Below the pieces are notes generated by a model. The model made no database searches. It had not been told where the DNA came from and worked only from the letters and a program-made list of their open reading frames with translations. The translations under genes were made by a program, and so were the position numbers. A stretch of 35,845 nt of DNA from contig JAGCJJ010000021.1 of assembly GCA_017648065.1 (NCBI GenBank), positions 1-35,845 of the forward strand, written 5' to 3'. Below, piece by piece: positions 1-8,416 of this stretch; position 1 is the first letter of the stretch, and the number at the start of each line of letters is the position of its first letter. Origin of the DNA: Kiritimatiellia bacterium. GTDB taxonomy: Bacteria; Verrucomicrobiota; Kiritimatiellia; RFP12; UBA3636.

Positions 1-936
1 AATATCGCAGGAGCTTACTTCGCCCTCTTTGTTTTTCACTATAGTATTTACCTCAATGGTATCGTACTGTAAAAGTTTATCGCCTACCGGAAGAATATAA
101 AATTCTTTCACTGATGCAGCCAAACCAACAACCATTAAAGTGTTAAACAAATTAGATCCAATAATATTTCCTAAAGCAATATCATGCTCTTTCTTTATTG
201 CTGCTGCAATAGAACTTGCCAGTTCAGGGAGAGATGTACCAACAGCAACAACTGTTAAGCCTACAATAAGCTCATGAACACCACAACGAACAGCAATATC
301 CTTTGCACCCCATACAAGCATTTGTGAGCTTCCCACCAGAACTGCAAGACCAACAACAAGCCAAGCGATTGAAACCCAAATAGATTTATATTGAGTAACC
401 TCTTCCTCTCCTTGTTCTGAATCTTCCTCATCTGCGGATGTAGCAGACTTTGATTTCATTGATAGCAATACCATTGAAGCAATAAAAATCACAATCATTA
501 AAATACCCTCTAAACGGGTAAGCTTACCATCAAACAAGAAAGGGAAACAAAGCAATGTCGTAAACAACAAAACAGGGAGCTCTTTACGAGCAACAGAACG
601 AGCATATACAACAGGCATAAGTATAGCAGTAAGTCCTAAAATTAATGCAATATTAGCACTGTTTGAACCATAAGCATTACCTAATGCAATATTAGGAGAA
701 TTGTTTACTGCTGCCAAAACAGACACACACATCTCAGGAGCTGATGTTCCAAAACCAACAATTATCATACCGATAAGTAAAGGAGACATTCCAAGAATTT
801 TAGCAACAGATGCTGCTCCAGACACAAATCTATCAGCACTCCATACCAATAAAATCAGACCGACGACTATCGCTGCTATCGGCCAAAATAGATGCACTGA
901 TTCTGCTGATTGGGAAAGAAAAAATATAGTGTCCAT
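1..936 (-). CDS. Calcium/sodium antiporter, YrbG/CaxA family (3' end outside window)
   Basis: Inner-membrane cation/Ca2+ exchanger of the K+-dependent Na+/Ca2+ exchanger-like (YrbG) family. I translated this frame by hand: it opens with ATG at 936 (MDTIFFLSQ) and stays open to base 1, giving 312 codons, so only a short C-terminal piece should be missing. The two inverted alpha-repeats that carry the ion site are visible: a GFGTSAPE segment followed by GNAYGSNSAN in the N-terminal half, and a VGTSLPELASS segment followed by GNIIGSNLFN in the C-terminal half. An acidic/serine-rich hydrophilic loop (SATSADEEDSEQGEEE) separates the halves, as usual in this family. About ten hydrophobic segments are seen. 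It lies 9 bases downstream of the hemolysin III-type gene and is probably the last gene of the uppS-cdsA transcript. The family is clear; the ion transported is inferred. Confidence 0.88.
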   Translation of the reverse strand, partial: MDTIFFLSQSAESVHLFWPIAAIVVGLILLVWSADRFVSGAASVAKILGMSPLLIGMIIVGFGTSAPEMCVSVLAAVNNSPNIALGNAYGSNSANIALILGLTAILMPVVYARSVARKELPVLLFTTLLCFPFLFDGKLTRLEGILMIVIFIASMVLLSMKSKSATSADEEDSEQGEEEVTQYKSIWVSIAWLVVGLAVLVGSSQMLVWGAKDIAVRCGVHELIVGLTVVAVGTSLPELASSIAAAIKKEHDIALGNIIGSNLFNTLMVVGLAASVKEFYILPVGDKLLQYDTIEVNTIVKNKEGEVSSCDI

Positions 937-945
937 ATTAAAATA

Positions 946-1617
946 TTAAATATTAATTTTTTGACATATTAGCTTGTAAAGTATCAAACCAAAATGCACT
1001 AAAGTTCCTGCTAAAACAAAAACATGCCAAATTGCATGCATATACTTAATTCGCTTCATTGAGTAAAATATTACACCCAATGAATAAATTATACCACCTA
1101 AAGCAATCCAAAGCACTGAAGCTAATCCCATTGCTTTATAAAGAGGATAAATTGCAATAATAACTATCCAACCCATTAGTACATAAGTAGTTGTAGAAAG
1201 AGCACGATACTTATTTATGAAGATACTCTGAAAAACGATTCCTATAATTGCTAAAAGCCAAATCACTCCAAATATAGCCCAACCCCATCCTGGATGCTCT
1301 GCACGCATAAAATGCAAGCAAAATGGTGTATAACTACCTGCTATCAACAAATAAATTGCAGAATGATCAAAAATATTTAATACCGCCTTAGCCTTTGGAG
1401 TAACAACAGCATGATAAAGTGTAGAGCACAAATATAAAATAAACATACAGCTACCAAAAACACTCATGCTTACTACTGCCCACGCAGATGGGATTAACGC
1501 TGCATATACAACACCAATAACAAGACAGGCAATTGAAATAATAGCACCAATACCATGAGTTATTGCATTTGCAATCTCTTCACCTGTCGTCTGTTCTCTT
1601 ACTAAATCTTTTTTCAT
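946..1617 (-). CDS. Hemolysin III / YqfA-type (PAQR-like) integral membrane protein
   Basis: Seven-helix membrane protein of the HlyIII family (PF03006), distantly related to eukaryotic PAQR receptors. The bacterial function is unsettled; cytolysis is only a historical name. Seen: an N-terminal EEIANAITHGIGA segment, a DHSAIYLLIAGSYTPF motif in the middle, and a C-terminal HAIWHVFVLAGTLVHF whose histidines, with the earlier one, form the family's putative metal site. I start at ATG 1617 (MKKDLVREQ) because GAGAGA lies just upstream. The frame is open to another ATG at 1668, which would overlap the end of cdsA by 7 bases and add a non-conserved segment. Probably translated from the cdsA transcript. 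Confidence 0.85.
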   Translation of the reverse strand: MKKDLVREQTTGEEIANAITHGIGAIISIACLVIGVVYAALIPSAWAVVSMSVFGSCMFILYLCSTLYHAVVTPKAKAVLNIFDHSAIYLLIAGSYTPFCLHFMRAEHPGWGWAIFGVIWLLAIIGIVFQSIFINKYRALSTTTYVLMGWIVIIAIYPLYKAMGLASVLWIALGGIIYSLGVIFYSMKRIKYMHAIWHVFVLAGTLVHFGLILYKLICQKINI

Positions 1618-1661
1618 TTTATTTCTCTCAAATTTCAACTGCAATACTAAAACAACAATAC

Positions 1662-2621
1662 TTAACAAACACTCATAAATGATTGTCTTATCGCTTCAAT
1701 AACAGAAACAGTTTTTCCACCCTTCATAAAGATTAACAAGTATATGTACATAACTGGAGCAGCAAAAAGCAAACTATCCAAAATATCCAAGATTCCTCCC
1801 ATTCCTGGGAAACGAGAACTTGAATCCTTTACATTAACTGAGCGTTTAATTAACGATTCTGCCAAATCGCCAATAACTCCGAATGTTGTTAGCAATACAG
1901 GAAGCACAATTGCATTTGCAAAGTGGAATGGCAAATCACCAATCCATCCATTGTTAACCTTTTTAGCAATTATCCAAACAATTAAGCTCACTAATATTGA
2001 AAATAAATAGCCACCAAATAAACCTTCAACTGATTTTTTTGGTGAAATTTCTGGAATTAGCTTACGTTTTCCAAATAAAGAACCTATTGTGTAAGCTCCA
2101 ATATCACTGAATTTAACAAGCAAAACAAAGATTAACAAGAACAAGCGGCCTGTAAAATTGGTTCGCCCATCAGGATAAATTTCCCACTCAAATGCTAGGC
2201 GCATAACAAAGCCTAATAATACTGCTACATACCAAAAACCAGCAAAACTAAGAGCAAAAGTCTCCATTGAATGCTCTGGTTTGCGCCTAAACACACCACA
2301 AGCCAATAAGACAGCAGGAGCCAAGCAGATTACAAATGAAGATAAATCCATAATACCAGAAAGCTTTAAGTAATTTGGCATACGAGACATAACAACAGGA
2401 GACTCTATTGCTGAAGCAGCAAGAAACAATACACCTAGAATAGAAGTTGCAATCATCTCATACTTATATCCGCTTCTTACAACCATATCATTAAATTCCA
2501 GTTGAGACAAAGCAAATAGAGCAAAGATCAATAATAAATGTGTCCATGCTGGTAAAACAAACAAAACTACTAGAAATGCGATTGCAAAGGAAAAACCTGT
2601 AATTAATCTATTTTTTAGCAT
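1662..2621 (-). CDS. cdsA: Phosphatidate cytidylyltransferase (CDP-diacylglycerol synthase)
   Basis: Makes CDP-diacylglycerol from phosphatidic acid and CTP at the inner membrane, the branch point for phospholipids. 319 residues with multiple membrane helices. The C-terminal CDS signature is at residues 256-283: SLIKRSVNVKD followed by FPGMGGILDILDS. The K-R...K-D core and the D of the LDxLD segment are kept, but the usual PGHGGxxDR reads PGMGGILDI, so H and R are replaced. An earlier KFSDIGAYTIGSLFGKRK segment (170-187) also matches the family. It follows uppS after 11 bases, the classic uppS-cdsA order, and its end lies next to the hemolysin III-type gene. Confidence 0.93.
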   Translation of the reverse strand: MLKNRLITGFSFAIAFLVVLFVLPAWTHLLLIFALFALSQLEFNDMVVRSGYKYEMIATSILGVLFLAASAIESPVVMSRMPNYLKLSGIMDLSSFVICLAPAVLLACGVFRRKPEHSMETFALSFAGFWYVAVLLGFVMRLAFEWEIYPDGRTNFTGRLFLLIFVLLVKFSDIGAYTIGSLFGKRKLIPEISPKKSVEGLFGGYLFSILVSLIVWIIAKKVNNGWIGDLPFHFANAIVLPVLLTTFGVIGDLAESLIKRSVNVKDSSSRFPGMGGILDILDSLLFAAPVMYIYLLIFMKGGKTVSVIEAIRQSFMSVC

Positions 2622-2632
2622 ACCACCACACC

Positions 2633-3364
2633 TTATTTCTTATCTGATGTTACAGAACCACGAATATTTTTTAAGCCACCAAAACGCCTATCCCTTGAAG
2701 CAAAACTCTCAAGAGCCTTTTCAAGTTCATTCTCATCAAAATCAGGCCAACAAATCGGCGTAATATAAAATTCACTATAAGCACACTGCCACAATAGAAA
2801 ATTGCTTACTCTAAATTCTCCACTAGTTCTAATAATCAAATCTGGATCAGGAACATCTGGAAGATATAATTCAGATACAAATGTACTCTCATCAATCTCA
2901 CTAGACTTAAGCTCACCTGACTCAACTCTCTCTGCTAGTTTCTTTGCCGCATTAACAAGCTCTACTCTGCCACCATAGCTCAAAGCAATAATTAATGTGT
3001 AATCACTATATGCAGCTGTAGCCTCTTCAACACGCTCAACTTCTTTAAGTATTTTTTCAGGAAGATCAGACTTACGTCCCATTATACGTAAACGAATTTT
3101 ACTTTCATGAAACTCATTTTCATATTCAGATAGGAAATGCTTTAGCAAACGCATAAGTGCTTCAACCTCAAGCTTTGGGCGGTTCCAATTCTCTACACTA
3201 AAAGCATATAGAGTAAGAAACTTTACGCCAGCTTGTTTGGCTGCTTTCATTATGCGGCGAACATTCTGTGCACCCGCTTCGTGGCCTTTTACGCGAGGTA
3301 AACCCTTTGCTTGAGCCCACCTACCATTGCCATCCATTATTATTGCTATATGTCTAACATCCAT
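2633..3364 (-). CDS. uppS: Isoprenyl transferase (undecaprenyl diphosphate synthase)
   Basis: Cytosolic cis-prenyltransferase that extends farnesyl-PP with isopentenyl-PP to make the C55 lipid carrier for peptidoglycan and O-antigen. 243 residues, normal length. Seen: MDGNGRWA at residues 10-17, with D11 as the catalytic/Mg2+ aspartate; FSVENW at 55-60; ALSYGGR at 127-133; and PDPDLIIRTSGE at 172-183 followed by R185, S187 and NFLLWQ, which bind the diphosphate of IPP. First gene of the uppS-cdsA-hemolysin III-antiporter run. No strong ribosome binding site is seen in front of its ATG, only an AT-rich leader. Confidence 0.95.
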   Translation of the reverse strand: MDVRHIAIIMDGNGRWAQAKGLPRVKGHEAGAQNVRRIMKAAKQAGVKFLTLYAFSVENWNRPKLEVEALMRLLKHFLSEYENEFHESKIRLRIMGRKSDLPEKILKEVERVEEATAAYSDYTLIIALSYGGRVELVNAAKKLAERVESGELKSSEIDESTFVSELYLPDVPDPDLIIRTSGEFRVSNFLLWQCAYSEFYITPICWPDFDENELEKALESFASRDRRFGGLKNIRGSVTSDKK

Positions 3365-3392
3365 ACTGATTATACTCGATAAATTTTAATTA

Positions 3393-3421
3393 ATTGTATC
3401 AAAATTATAGCTAAATAGCAA
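3393..3421 (-). promoter_or_regulatory. Possible sigma70-type promoter for uppS
   Basis: On the minus strand, TTGCTA and TACAAT are separated by 17 bases, with TG one base before the -10 (extended -10). The -10 ends about 28 bases before the uppS ATG. The region is AT-rich, so a chance match is possible. Confidence 0.35.
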
Positions 3422-3459
3422 TACAACAACGAGAAAATGAAAATAGCACTAAACTATTA

Positions 3460-5913
3460 CTACAATTCGAGAGAGCAAGCGTAACGAACTGAGCCCATTG
3501 CATCTTTAGAGTAAAAATCAGCGCCTATTTGGTCGGCATACTCCTGTGTGAGCACTGCCCCACCAACCATCACCTTAACTGGAAGCTCTGCCGCACGAAG
3601 TTGCTTGATGGTTTCTTCCATTGCACCAACTGTTGTAGTCATAAGTGCTGAAAGCCCTACCAAGCCGACTTTGTGTTCTCGTACTGCTGCAACAATTGCT
3701 TCTGGCGGAACATCTTTACCCAAATCTATTACATCAAAGCCATAGTTCTCAAGCAAAACCTTAACTATGTTCTTACCAATATCGTGAATATCTCCCTTAA
3801 CGGTTGCAATAACGACCTTGCCACGTGATTCACGCTTTTCTCCGTTATTTATGAGGTATTCTTTTATTGAATCAAAGGCAGCCTTAGCTGCATCTGCACT
3901 CATCAGCAGCTGCGGAAGGAAGACCTTGCCACGCTCAAAGCCTGAGCCTACTTCATCAAGCGCAGGAACAAGCTGCTCGTTAATGATGGTAAGTGAGTCA
4001 GTTGTCTTAATTAGCTCAGCAGCAATTTCGCCTGCTTGCTTGCACATTCCGCGCTTAATTGCTTGTGCAAGCTCTCCGCCACCTATTGTGCTTGGCTGTT
4101 GGACTGCAGTTGCAGATGCTTGTGTAACTGCAGCAGTTGCTGCTGTTACCTGCTCCTGTGCTTGCTCGCTTGTGTGGAAAGCTATATAATCTGCACAATT
4201 ATCATCCAAACCACGCAATGCACGATATGATGTATAAGCACTGCGCATACCTACTGCATTTGGGTTAATAATTGCAGAAGAAAGTCCTCGCTGCAAAGCC
4301 ATTGTGTAGAAATTTGAATTTACGCGTTCGCGCATTGGTAAGCCAAAGGATACATTTGACACACCCAAAATTGTATTTACCTTCAGCTCCTTAGAAATAT
4401 ACTCAAGTGCTGAAAGTGTTACATTTGCAGCATTTTTATCTGAACTGATTGTCATGCAAAGCACATCTATTACAATATCCTTTGCCTTAATTCCATATTC
4501 TGCAGCTGTTTTAATTATACGCTTTGCTATTTCAATGCGTCCCTCAGCAGTCTCAGGAATACCATTCTCATCAAGGGTAAGACCTACAACAACTCCACCA
4601 TATTTTTTAATCAATGGGAATACGCTGTGCATAGATTCTTGCTTGCCATTTACAGAATTTACCATTGGCTTACCATTGTAGTAACGCATTGCACGCTCCA
4701 TAGCAATGGTATCTGATGTATCTATTTGCAATGGCAGGTTAAGCACCGACTGCAGCTCGCCCACAACGCGTGGGAGCATTGCCCGCTCATCAATTTCTGG
4801 CAGACCTACATTTACATCAAGAATGTGGGCACCATTATCAAGCTGTGTTAAACCTTCCTTTAAGATGTAATCAATATCATTATCGCGGAGTGCTTGCTTG
4901 AAGCGCTTTTTACCTGTTGGGTTGATTCTTTCACCAACAATTATTGAATCATCCAGCTTTAGCTCTACAGCATGGGTATAGGAAGATACAAGGGTCAGCC
5001 CTTTATCATTTGTTGGAACTGGTCTAATTGCATTTACTCTTGAAGCAACTTGACGTATATGCTCTGGCGTTGTACCACAGCATCCACCTACAATACGAAT
5101 GCCTGCACGAACCATCTCCTCTACATGCTCAGCAAATTGTGCTGCATCTATATCAAAGACAGTTTTACCAGATTCTACACGAGGAAGACCTGCATTTGGC
5201 ATCACAATCGTTGGAACTGATGCTGTTGCAGCAAGCTCTAATGCAAGTGGCTTCATATGAACAGGGCCAAGACCACAATTCATTCCAATTGCATCTACGC
5301 GTAAGCCCTCAAGCAATGCCACCATTGCACGAAGATTTGCTCCTGTCAGAAGCTGACCTTTTTCATCAAATGCAACTGATGCAATAATTGGGAGTGAGCA
5401 ATTTTCCTTTGCAGCAAGCACAGCTGCTTTAAGCTCAAGGGTGTCGCTCATTGTTTCAATAAGAACAGCGTCAAACCCGCCAATCTTATCAGCCTTACTT
5501 ATTACCTCAGCAAAGGCCGCATAAGCATCATCAAAGCTTACATCACCCAATGGTTTCAAAAGCTTACCGAGAGGACCAATATCTAAAATAACAAGCTTTT
5601 GTTGCCCTTGAGCAACAAAGCTTTCTCGTGCTGTATTAGCATTTTTGATTCCAGCCTCCAGCACCTGATCTAATGTATATTCAGAAGGCAATTCAGAAAG
5701 TTTGTAACGATTTACACCAAATGTATTAGTAGAAACAAAATCAGAACCGCTATTGTAATAGCGAGTATGAATATCTACTAGCACATCAGGATGAGTAATA
5801 TTCCACACCTCAGGCAACTCACCAGCCTTCAAGCCACTTGCCTGAAGCAAGGTTCCCATTGCACCATCGGCAATTACAATCTTTTTCTGAAGTAAATCTA
5901 AAAATGCTGACAT
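3460..5913 (-). CDS. metH: B12-dependent methionine synthase, short form lacking the activation domain
   Basis: Transfers a methyl group from 5-methyl-tetrahydrofolate via cob(I)alamin to homocysteine, giving methionine. 817 residues, against about 1,200 in E. coli. Domains in order: homocysteine-binding barrel (1-295) with zinc ligands C213, C278 and C279 (VGGCCGT); pterin-binding barrel (about 320-575) with VGERINPTG and DVNVG; an Ala/Gln-rich linker (about 582-608); the B12 cap helices (about 610-690); and the cobalamin Rossmann domain (about 698-817) with the DxHDxG motif, D708-H710-G713, where H710 is the lower cobalt ligand. The protein ends right after that domain. The missing reactivation domain is encoded by the gene 3 bases upstream, and metF precedes that, so the three form one methionine operon. 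No B12 or SAM riboswitch was recognised in front of it. Confidence 0.95.
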   Translation of the reverse strand: MSAFLDLLQKKIVIADGAMGTLLQASGLKAGELPEVWNITHPDVLVDIHTRYYNSGSDFVSTNTFGVNRYKLSELPSEYTLDQVLEAGIKNANTARESFVAQGQQKLVILDIGPLGKLLKPLGDVSFDDAYAAFAEVISKADKIGGFDAVLIETMSDTLELKAAVLAAKENCSLPIIASVAFDEKGQLLTGANLRAMVALLEGLRVDAIGMNCGLGPVHMKPLALELAATASVPTIVMPNAGLPRVESGKTVFDIDAAQFAEHVEEMVRAGIRIVGGCCGTTPEHIRQVASRVNAIRPVPTNDKGLTLVSSYTHAVELKLDDSIIVGERINPTGKKRFKQALRDNDIDYILKEGLTQLDNGAHILDVNVGLPEIDERAMLPRVVGELQSVLNLPLQIDTSDTIAMERAMRYYNGKPMVNSVNGKQESMHSVFPLIKKYGGVVVGLTLDENGIPETAEGRIEIAKRIIKTAAEYGIKAKDIVIDVLCMTISSDKNAANVTLSALEYISKELKVNTILGVSNVSFGLPMRERVNSNFYTMALQRGLSSAIINPNAVGMRSAYTSYRALRGLDDNCADYIAFHTSEQAQEQVTAATAAVTQASATAVQQPSTIGGGELAQAIKRGMCKQAGEIAAELIKTTDSLTIINEQLVPALDEVGSGFERGKVFLPQLLMSADAAKAAFDSIKEYLINNGEKRESRGKVVIATVKGDIHDIGKNIVKVLLENYGFDVIDLGKDVPPEAIVAAVREHKVGLVGLSALMTTTVGAMEETIKQLRAAELPVKVMVGGAVLTQEYADQIGADFYSKDAMGSVRYACSLEL

Positions 5914-5916
5914 AAA

Positions 5917-6582
5917 TTATTTATCCTTTCGAAAGGCGCAATTAGACAATGAGCAGCAAGAGCAATCATGATGCTCAAGTGGATTTGCTCCTGGCTTATA
6001 TGCAACACCTATAATTGCGCTTATACTCTTTGTAGGCGTCATTACAAGCCCATCAGTAAGTGTAACTCCTACGCGACGTGCAGCATCAACCTGACGTAAA
6101 AATTCTGGCTGCACCTGAATTGATAAGTCACCATAGCCTGGAGAAAAGCGAGGAAGCAAGCATAGCCCAGCATCAATATCATCCTTTGTTAAAAGCTCTG
6201 CCTCTATCTCATCACAATAGCATTCAAGCATAGACGTTGCCACAGCCTGAACCATAACCTGCTTCTCTACCCCACGTACAGCAGCCTGCATTAGCTCACG
6301 ATCAATTTCTGAGCCAAGCGTTGCACAAAGAAGAATTGCTTCATCACACCCATCAAGCTTTGTGGCAAGGTCCTTACTTGTTAACACATACCCATTTTCA
6401 AATGCAACATAGTCTCCTGTATTAAGCACGATTGCAAGGCGTACTGCATGATAGCGGCAAAGCGCAACCTTTGCCAGCTCTGAATAAATATCATCAAGCT
6501 TATTCTTTTGCTCTTCTGTTACTTCTGTACCAGATTTGCAGCCCATGTAACGTAGTGCTTCAGATTGATTATAAGTAGCCAT
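5917..6582 (-). CDS. Stand-alone MetH reactivation-domain protein
   Basis: 221-residue protein like the C-terminal activation domain of MetH (PF02965), which binds S-adenosylmethionine and remethylates oxidised cob(II)alamin. Seen: EALRYMGC near the start, RFSPGYGDL around residue 145 and MTPTKSISAIIG around 180, all typical of split activation-domain proteins. The tail HHDCSCCSLSNCAFRK carries Cys 207, 209, 210 and 215, absent from the E. coli domain and suggestive of a metal or Fe-S site. It ends 3 bases before metH, fitting a two-subunit methionine synthase as in Thermotoga. The SAM role is inferred from family and position. No clear Shine-Dalgarno is seen. Confidence 0.85.
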   Translation of the reverse strand: MATYNQSEALRYMGCKSGTEVTEEQKNKLDDIYSELAKVALCRYHAVRLAIVLNTGDYVAFENGYVLTSKDLATKLDGCDEAILLCATLGSEIDRELMQAAVRGVEKQVMVQAVATSMLECYCDEIEAELLTKDDIDAGLCLLPRFSPGYGDLSIQVQPEFLRQVDAARRVGVTLTDGLVMTPTKSISAIIGVAYKPGANPLEHHDCSCCSLSNCAFRKDK

Positions 6583-6626
6583 TTTTAATATATTTTCTTA
6601 AATTGTTTGAATAAATTAAATGCAAA

Positions 6627-7496
6627 CTAATCTGCAATAATTGAGGAAAGATTATTCATAATGCCTTGAGCAATCTCAGGCTTATTCATTGTGTAAATAT
6701 GAACAGCATTAACGCCATTTGCAATTAAATCAATAATTTGCTCTGTTGCATATGCAATGCCGGCCTGAGCCATTGTATCTGGATTATCACCAAAACGGTC
6801 AACTATTGCCTTAAAGCGTTGAGGCAAATAAGTGCCAGAAAGCTTACAAATGCGGCTTATTTGCTTTGCATTTGTAACAGGCATTATTCCTGCAATAATT
6901 GGCACTGTTATACCACGCTCGCGTGCCTTATACAGGAAACGATAAAGAATATCATTATCAAAGAACATTTGTGTTGTTAGAAAATCAACACCAGCATCAA
7001 CCTTGCGCTTAAGATTATCAAGATCCACATCTATGTGTTCGCTTTCAACATGGCCCTCTGGATAGCATGCACCACCAACACAAAAATCGCCATTTTTGTG
7101 AATTTCCTCTACAAGCTCGCTCGCATAATTAAAATCACCTGCTGGAATAAAAGAAGAATCTGGTGGAATATCACCACGCAGAGCAAGAATATTTTCTATA
7201 CCCTTCTCTTTAAGCTGAGCAAGCGTTTCTGAAATTGTTGCACGATTTGAAAGCAGACAAGTCAAATGAGAGAGCGCTGGCACTGAGCACTCGTTTTGCA
7301 CAAAGCCTGCAATCTCTGCTGTATGCCAGCCAATACCTCCGCCAGCACCATAGGTCACACTCATAAAGCTTGGCTGTAAATCACAAAGCTTATGCACAGC
7401 GGTCTTAACACTCTCAAAGGCTGTGCTCTGCTTTGGAGGAAACACCTCAAGAGATACCGACACCTTTTTATTTGCTAAAATATCTTTAATTTTCAT
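6627..7496 (-). CDS. metF: 5,10-Methylenetetrahydrofolate reductase
   Basis: FAD enzyme that reduces 5,10-methylene-THF to 5-methyl-THF, the methyl donor for MetH. 289 residues, the usual bacterial length. Seen: SLEVFPPK at residues 15-22 with the catalytic glutamate E17, SVTYGAGG near residue 46, LRGDIPPD around 105, a TTQMFFD segment around 174 and PIIAGIMPV around 200; these line the FAD and folate sites. It heads the metF-reactivase-metH set; the next gene starts 44 bases later. Its ribosome binding site lies in a duplicated 14-base unit described separately. The glycosyltransferase gene upstream ends 31 bases before its ATG, so metF may be read from that transcript. Confidence 0.95.
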   Translation of the reverse strand: MKIKDILANKKVSVSLEVFPPKQSTAFESVKTAVHKLCDLQPSFMSVTYGAGGGIGWHTAEIAGFVQNECSVPALSHLTCLLSNRATISETLAQLKEKGIENILALRGDIPPDSSFIPAGDFNYASELVEEIHKNGDFCVGGACYPEGHVESEHIDVDLDNLKRKVDAGVDFLTTQMFFDNDILYRFLYKARERGITVPIIAGIMPVTNAKQISRICKLSGTYLPQRFKAIVDRFGDNPDTMAQAGIAYATEQIIDLIANGVNAVHIYTMNKPEIAQGIMNNLSSIIAD

Positions 7497-7524
7497 ATTA
7501 TCACCATCAAATTATCACCATCAA
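7497..7524 (-). repeat. Exact tandem 14 bp duplication carrying the metF ribosome binding site
   Basis: The minus-strand unit TTGATGGTGATAAT occurs twice without a gap, and the copy at 7497-7510 abuts the metF ATG. Each copy carries GGTGAT as a possible ribosome binding site and an ATG. The proximal copy reads ATG GTG ATA ATA TGA, whose stop overlaps the metF start codon; the distal one reads ATG GTG ATA ATT TGA. The duplication fills almost all of the gap between the glycosyltransferase stop and metF. Confidence 0.85.
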
Positions 7525-7527
7525 ATC

Positions 7528-8409
7528 TTATTTGTTTAGAAACTTCATTCTTCGAATATCTCCGATTATCCACCAAGGATGGAAAAGAACTATCACAAAA
7601 TATTTAATTGCATACAATACCGTCAAAAGATAATGACGAGCCCCCAACAACTGTAATATATGCATTCGCATTGCCGTTGTGACATTATAATAATCTAAAG
7701 CATCACGAGCCTCTTTTTTTGAAAACAATTTAGGATATTTTACCACCATTTGTTTTATCAGTCTATTGGTGCAATAAATATCGCTATGAATAGCAGAGGT
7801 TCTACTCTTCTCGTGAACACGACAAAATACACGGCTCTTATGCTGCACCTTTGCCGTATATCCTGCATTTATCAATCCTAAGAAAAAATCATAATCCTCA
7901 AGACCACTCGCAAAGGCTATATCAAAACCAACACTTTTAGCAGCAGCGGTATTGATTAAGGAATTCATCACAATTAGATTTCTATGTTTCATTTTCTGAA
8001 CAGAAAACTCTTCTGAAATCACTTCAAAATTCTTTGCTCCAAAATATGTCCTATCAGGATATACAACTGCTAACTTCTCATCACCAGATAAAGCTTCTTC
8101 TATACTCTGTTCTATAAAATCAGGAGCAAGATAATCATCAGCATCAAGATTTACAAACCACTCGCCTTTTATTTCATTTAGCAATGCATTTCTAAGATGA
8201 CAAATACCTTTATGCTCATAACGGATATAACGCACCTTATCACCATACTCTGCCACAACTTGGTCAGTACCATCTGTACTGCCATCATCAGCCACTATAA
8301 CCTCGCATGGTGGCAGGGTCTGATTTAATGCGCTTTCTATCGCTTGCTTTATATATTTTCCGTAGTTATATGTTGGAATTACTACGGACACGGTTGGTTT
8401 ATTATTCAT
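7528..8409 (-). CDS. Family 2 glycosyltransferase
   Basis: Inverting GT-A glycosyltransferase (PF00535), 293 residues, probably acting on a surface polysaccharide or LPS from the cytosolic face of the membrane. Seen: SVVIPTYNYGKYI at residues 8-20, VADDGSTDGT at 39-48 for nucleotide binding and NLDADDYL at 87-94 with the DxD metal site. The last 40 residues are hydrophobic and aromatic (LLTVLYAIKYFVIVLFHPWW), likely a membrane-associating tail. It starts 7 bases after the small basic protein gene and precedes metF. Donor and acceptor cannot be told from sequence. Confidence 0.88.
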   Translation of the reverse strand: MNNKPTVSVVIPTYNYGKYIKQAIESALNQTLPPCEVIVADDGSTDGTDQVVAEYGDKVRYIRYEHKGICHLRNALLNEIKGEWFVNLDADDYLAPDFIEQSIEEALSGDEKLAVVYPDRTYFGAKNFEVISEEFSVQKMKHRNLIVMNSLINTAAAKSVGFDIAFASGLEDYDFFLGLINAGYTAKVQHKSRVFCRVHEKSRTSAIHSDIYCTNRLIKQMVVKYPKLFSKKEARDALDYYNVTTAMRMHILQLLGARHYLLTVLYAIKYFVIVLFHPWWIIGDIRRMKFLNK

Positions 8410-8416
8410 AAGCTAA

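Noticed and set aside
3818..4189. 123-residue plus-strand ORF within metH
   Set aside because: It is antisense to conserved MetH coding sequence, lies in its shadow frame and has Ser/Ala/Cys-rich composition with no recognisable domain.
7497..7527. SAM or cobalamin riboswitch before metF-metH
   Set aside because: The gap is only 31 bases and filled by the 14 bp duplication; no conserved riboswitch boxes were seen there or before the reactivase and metH genes.
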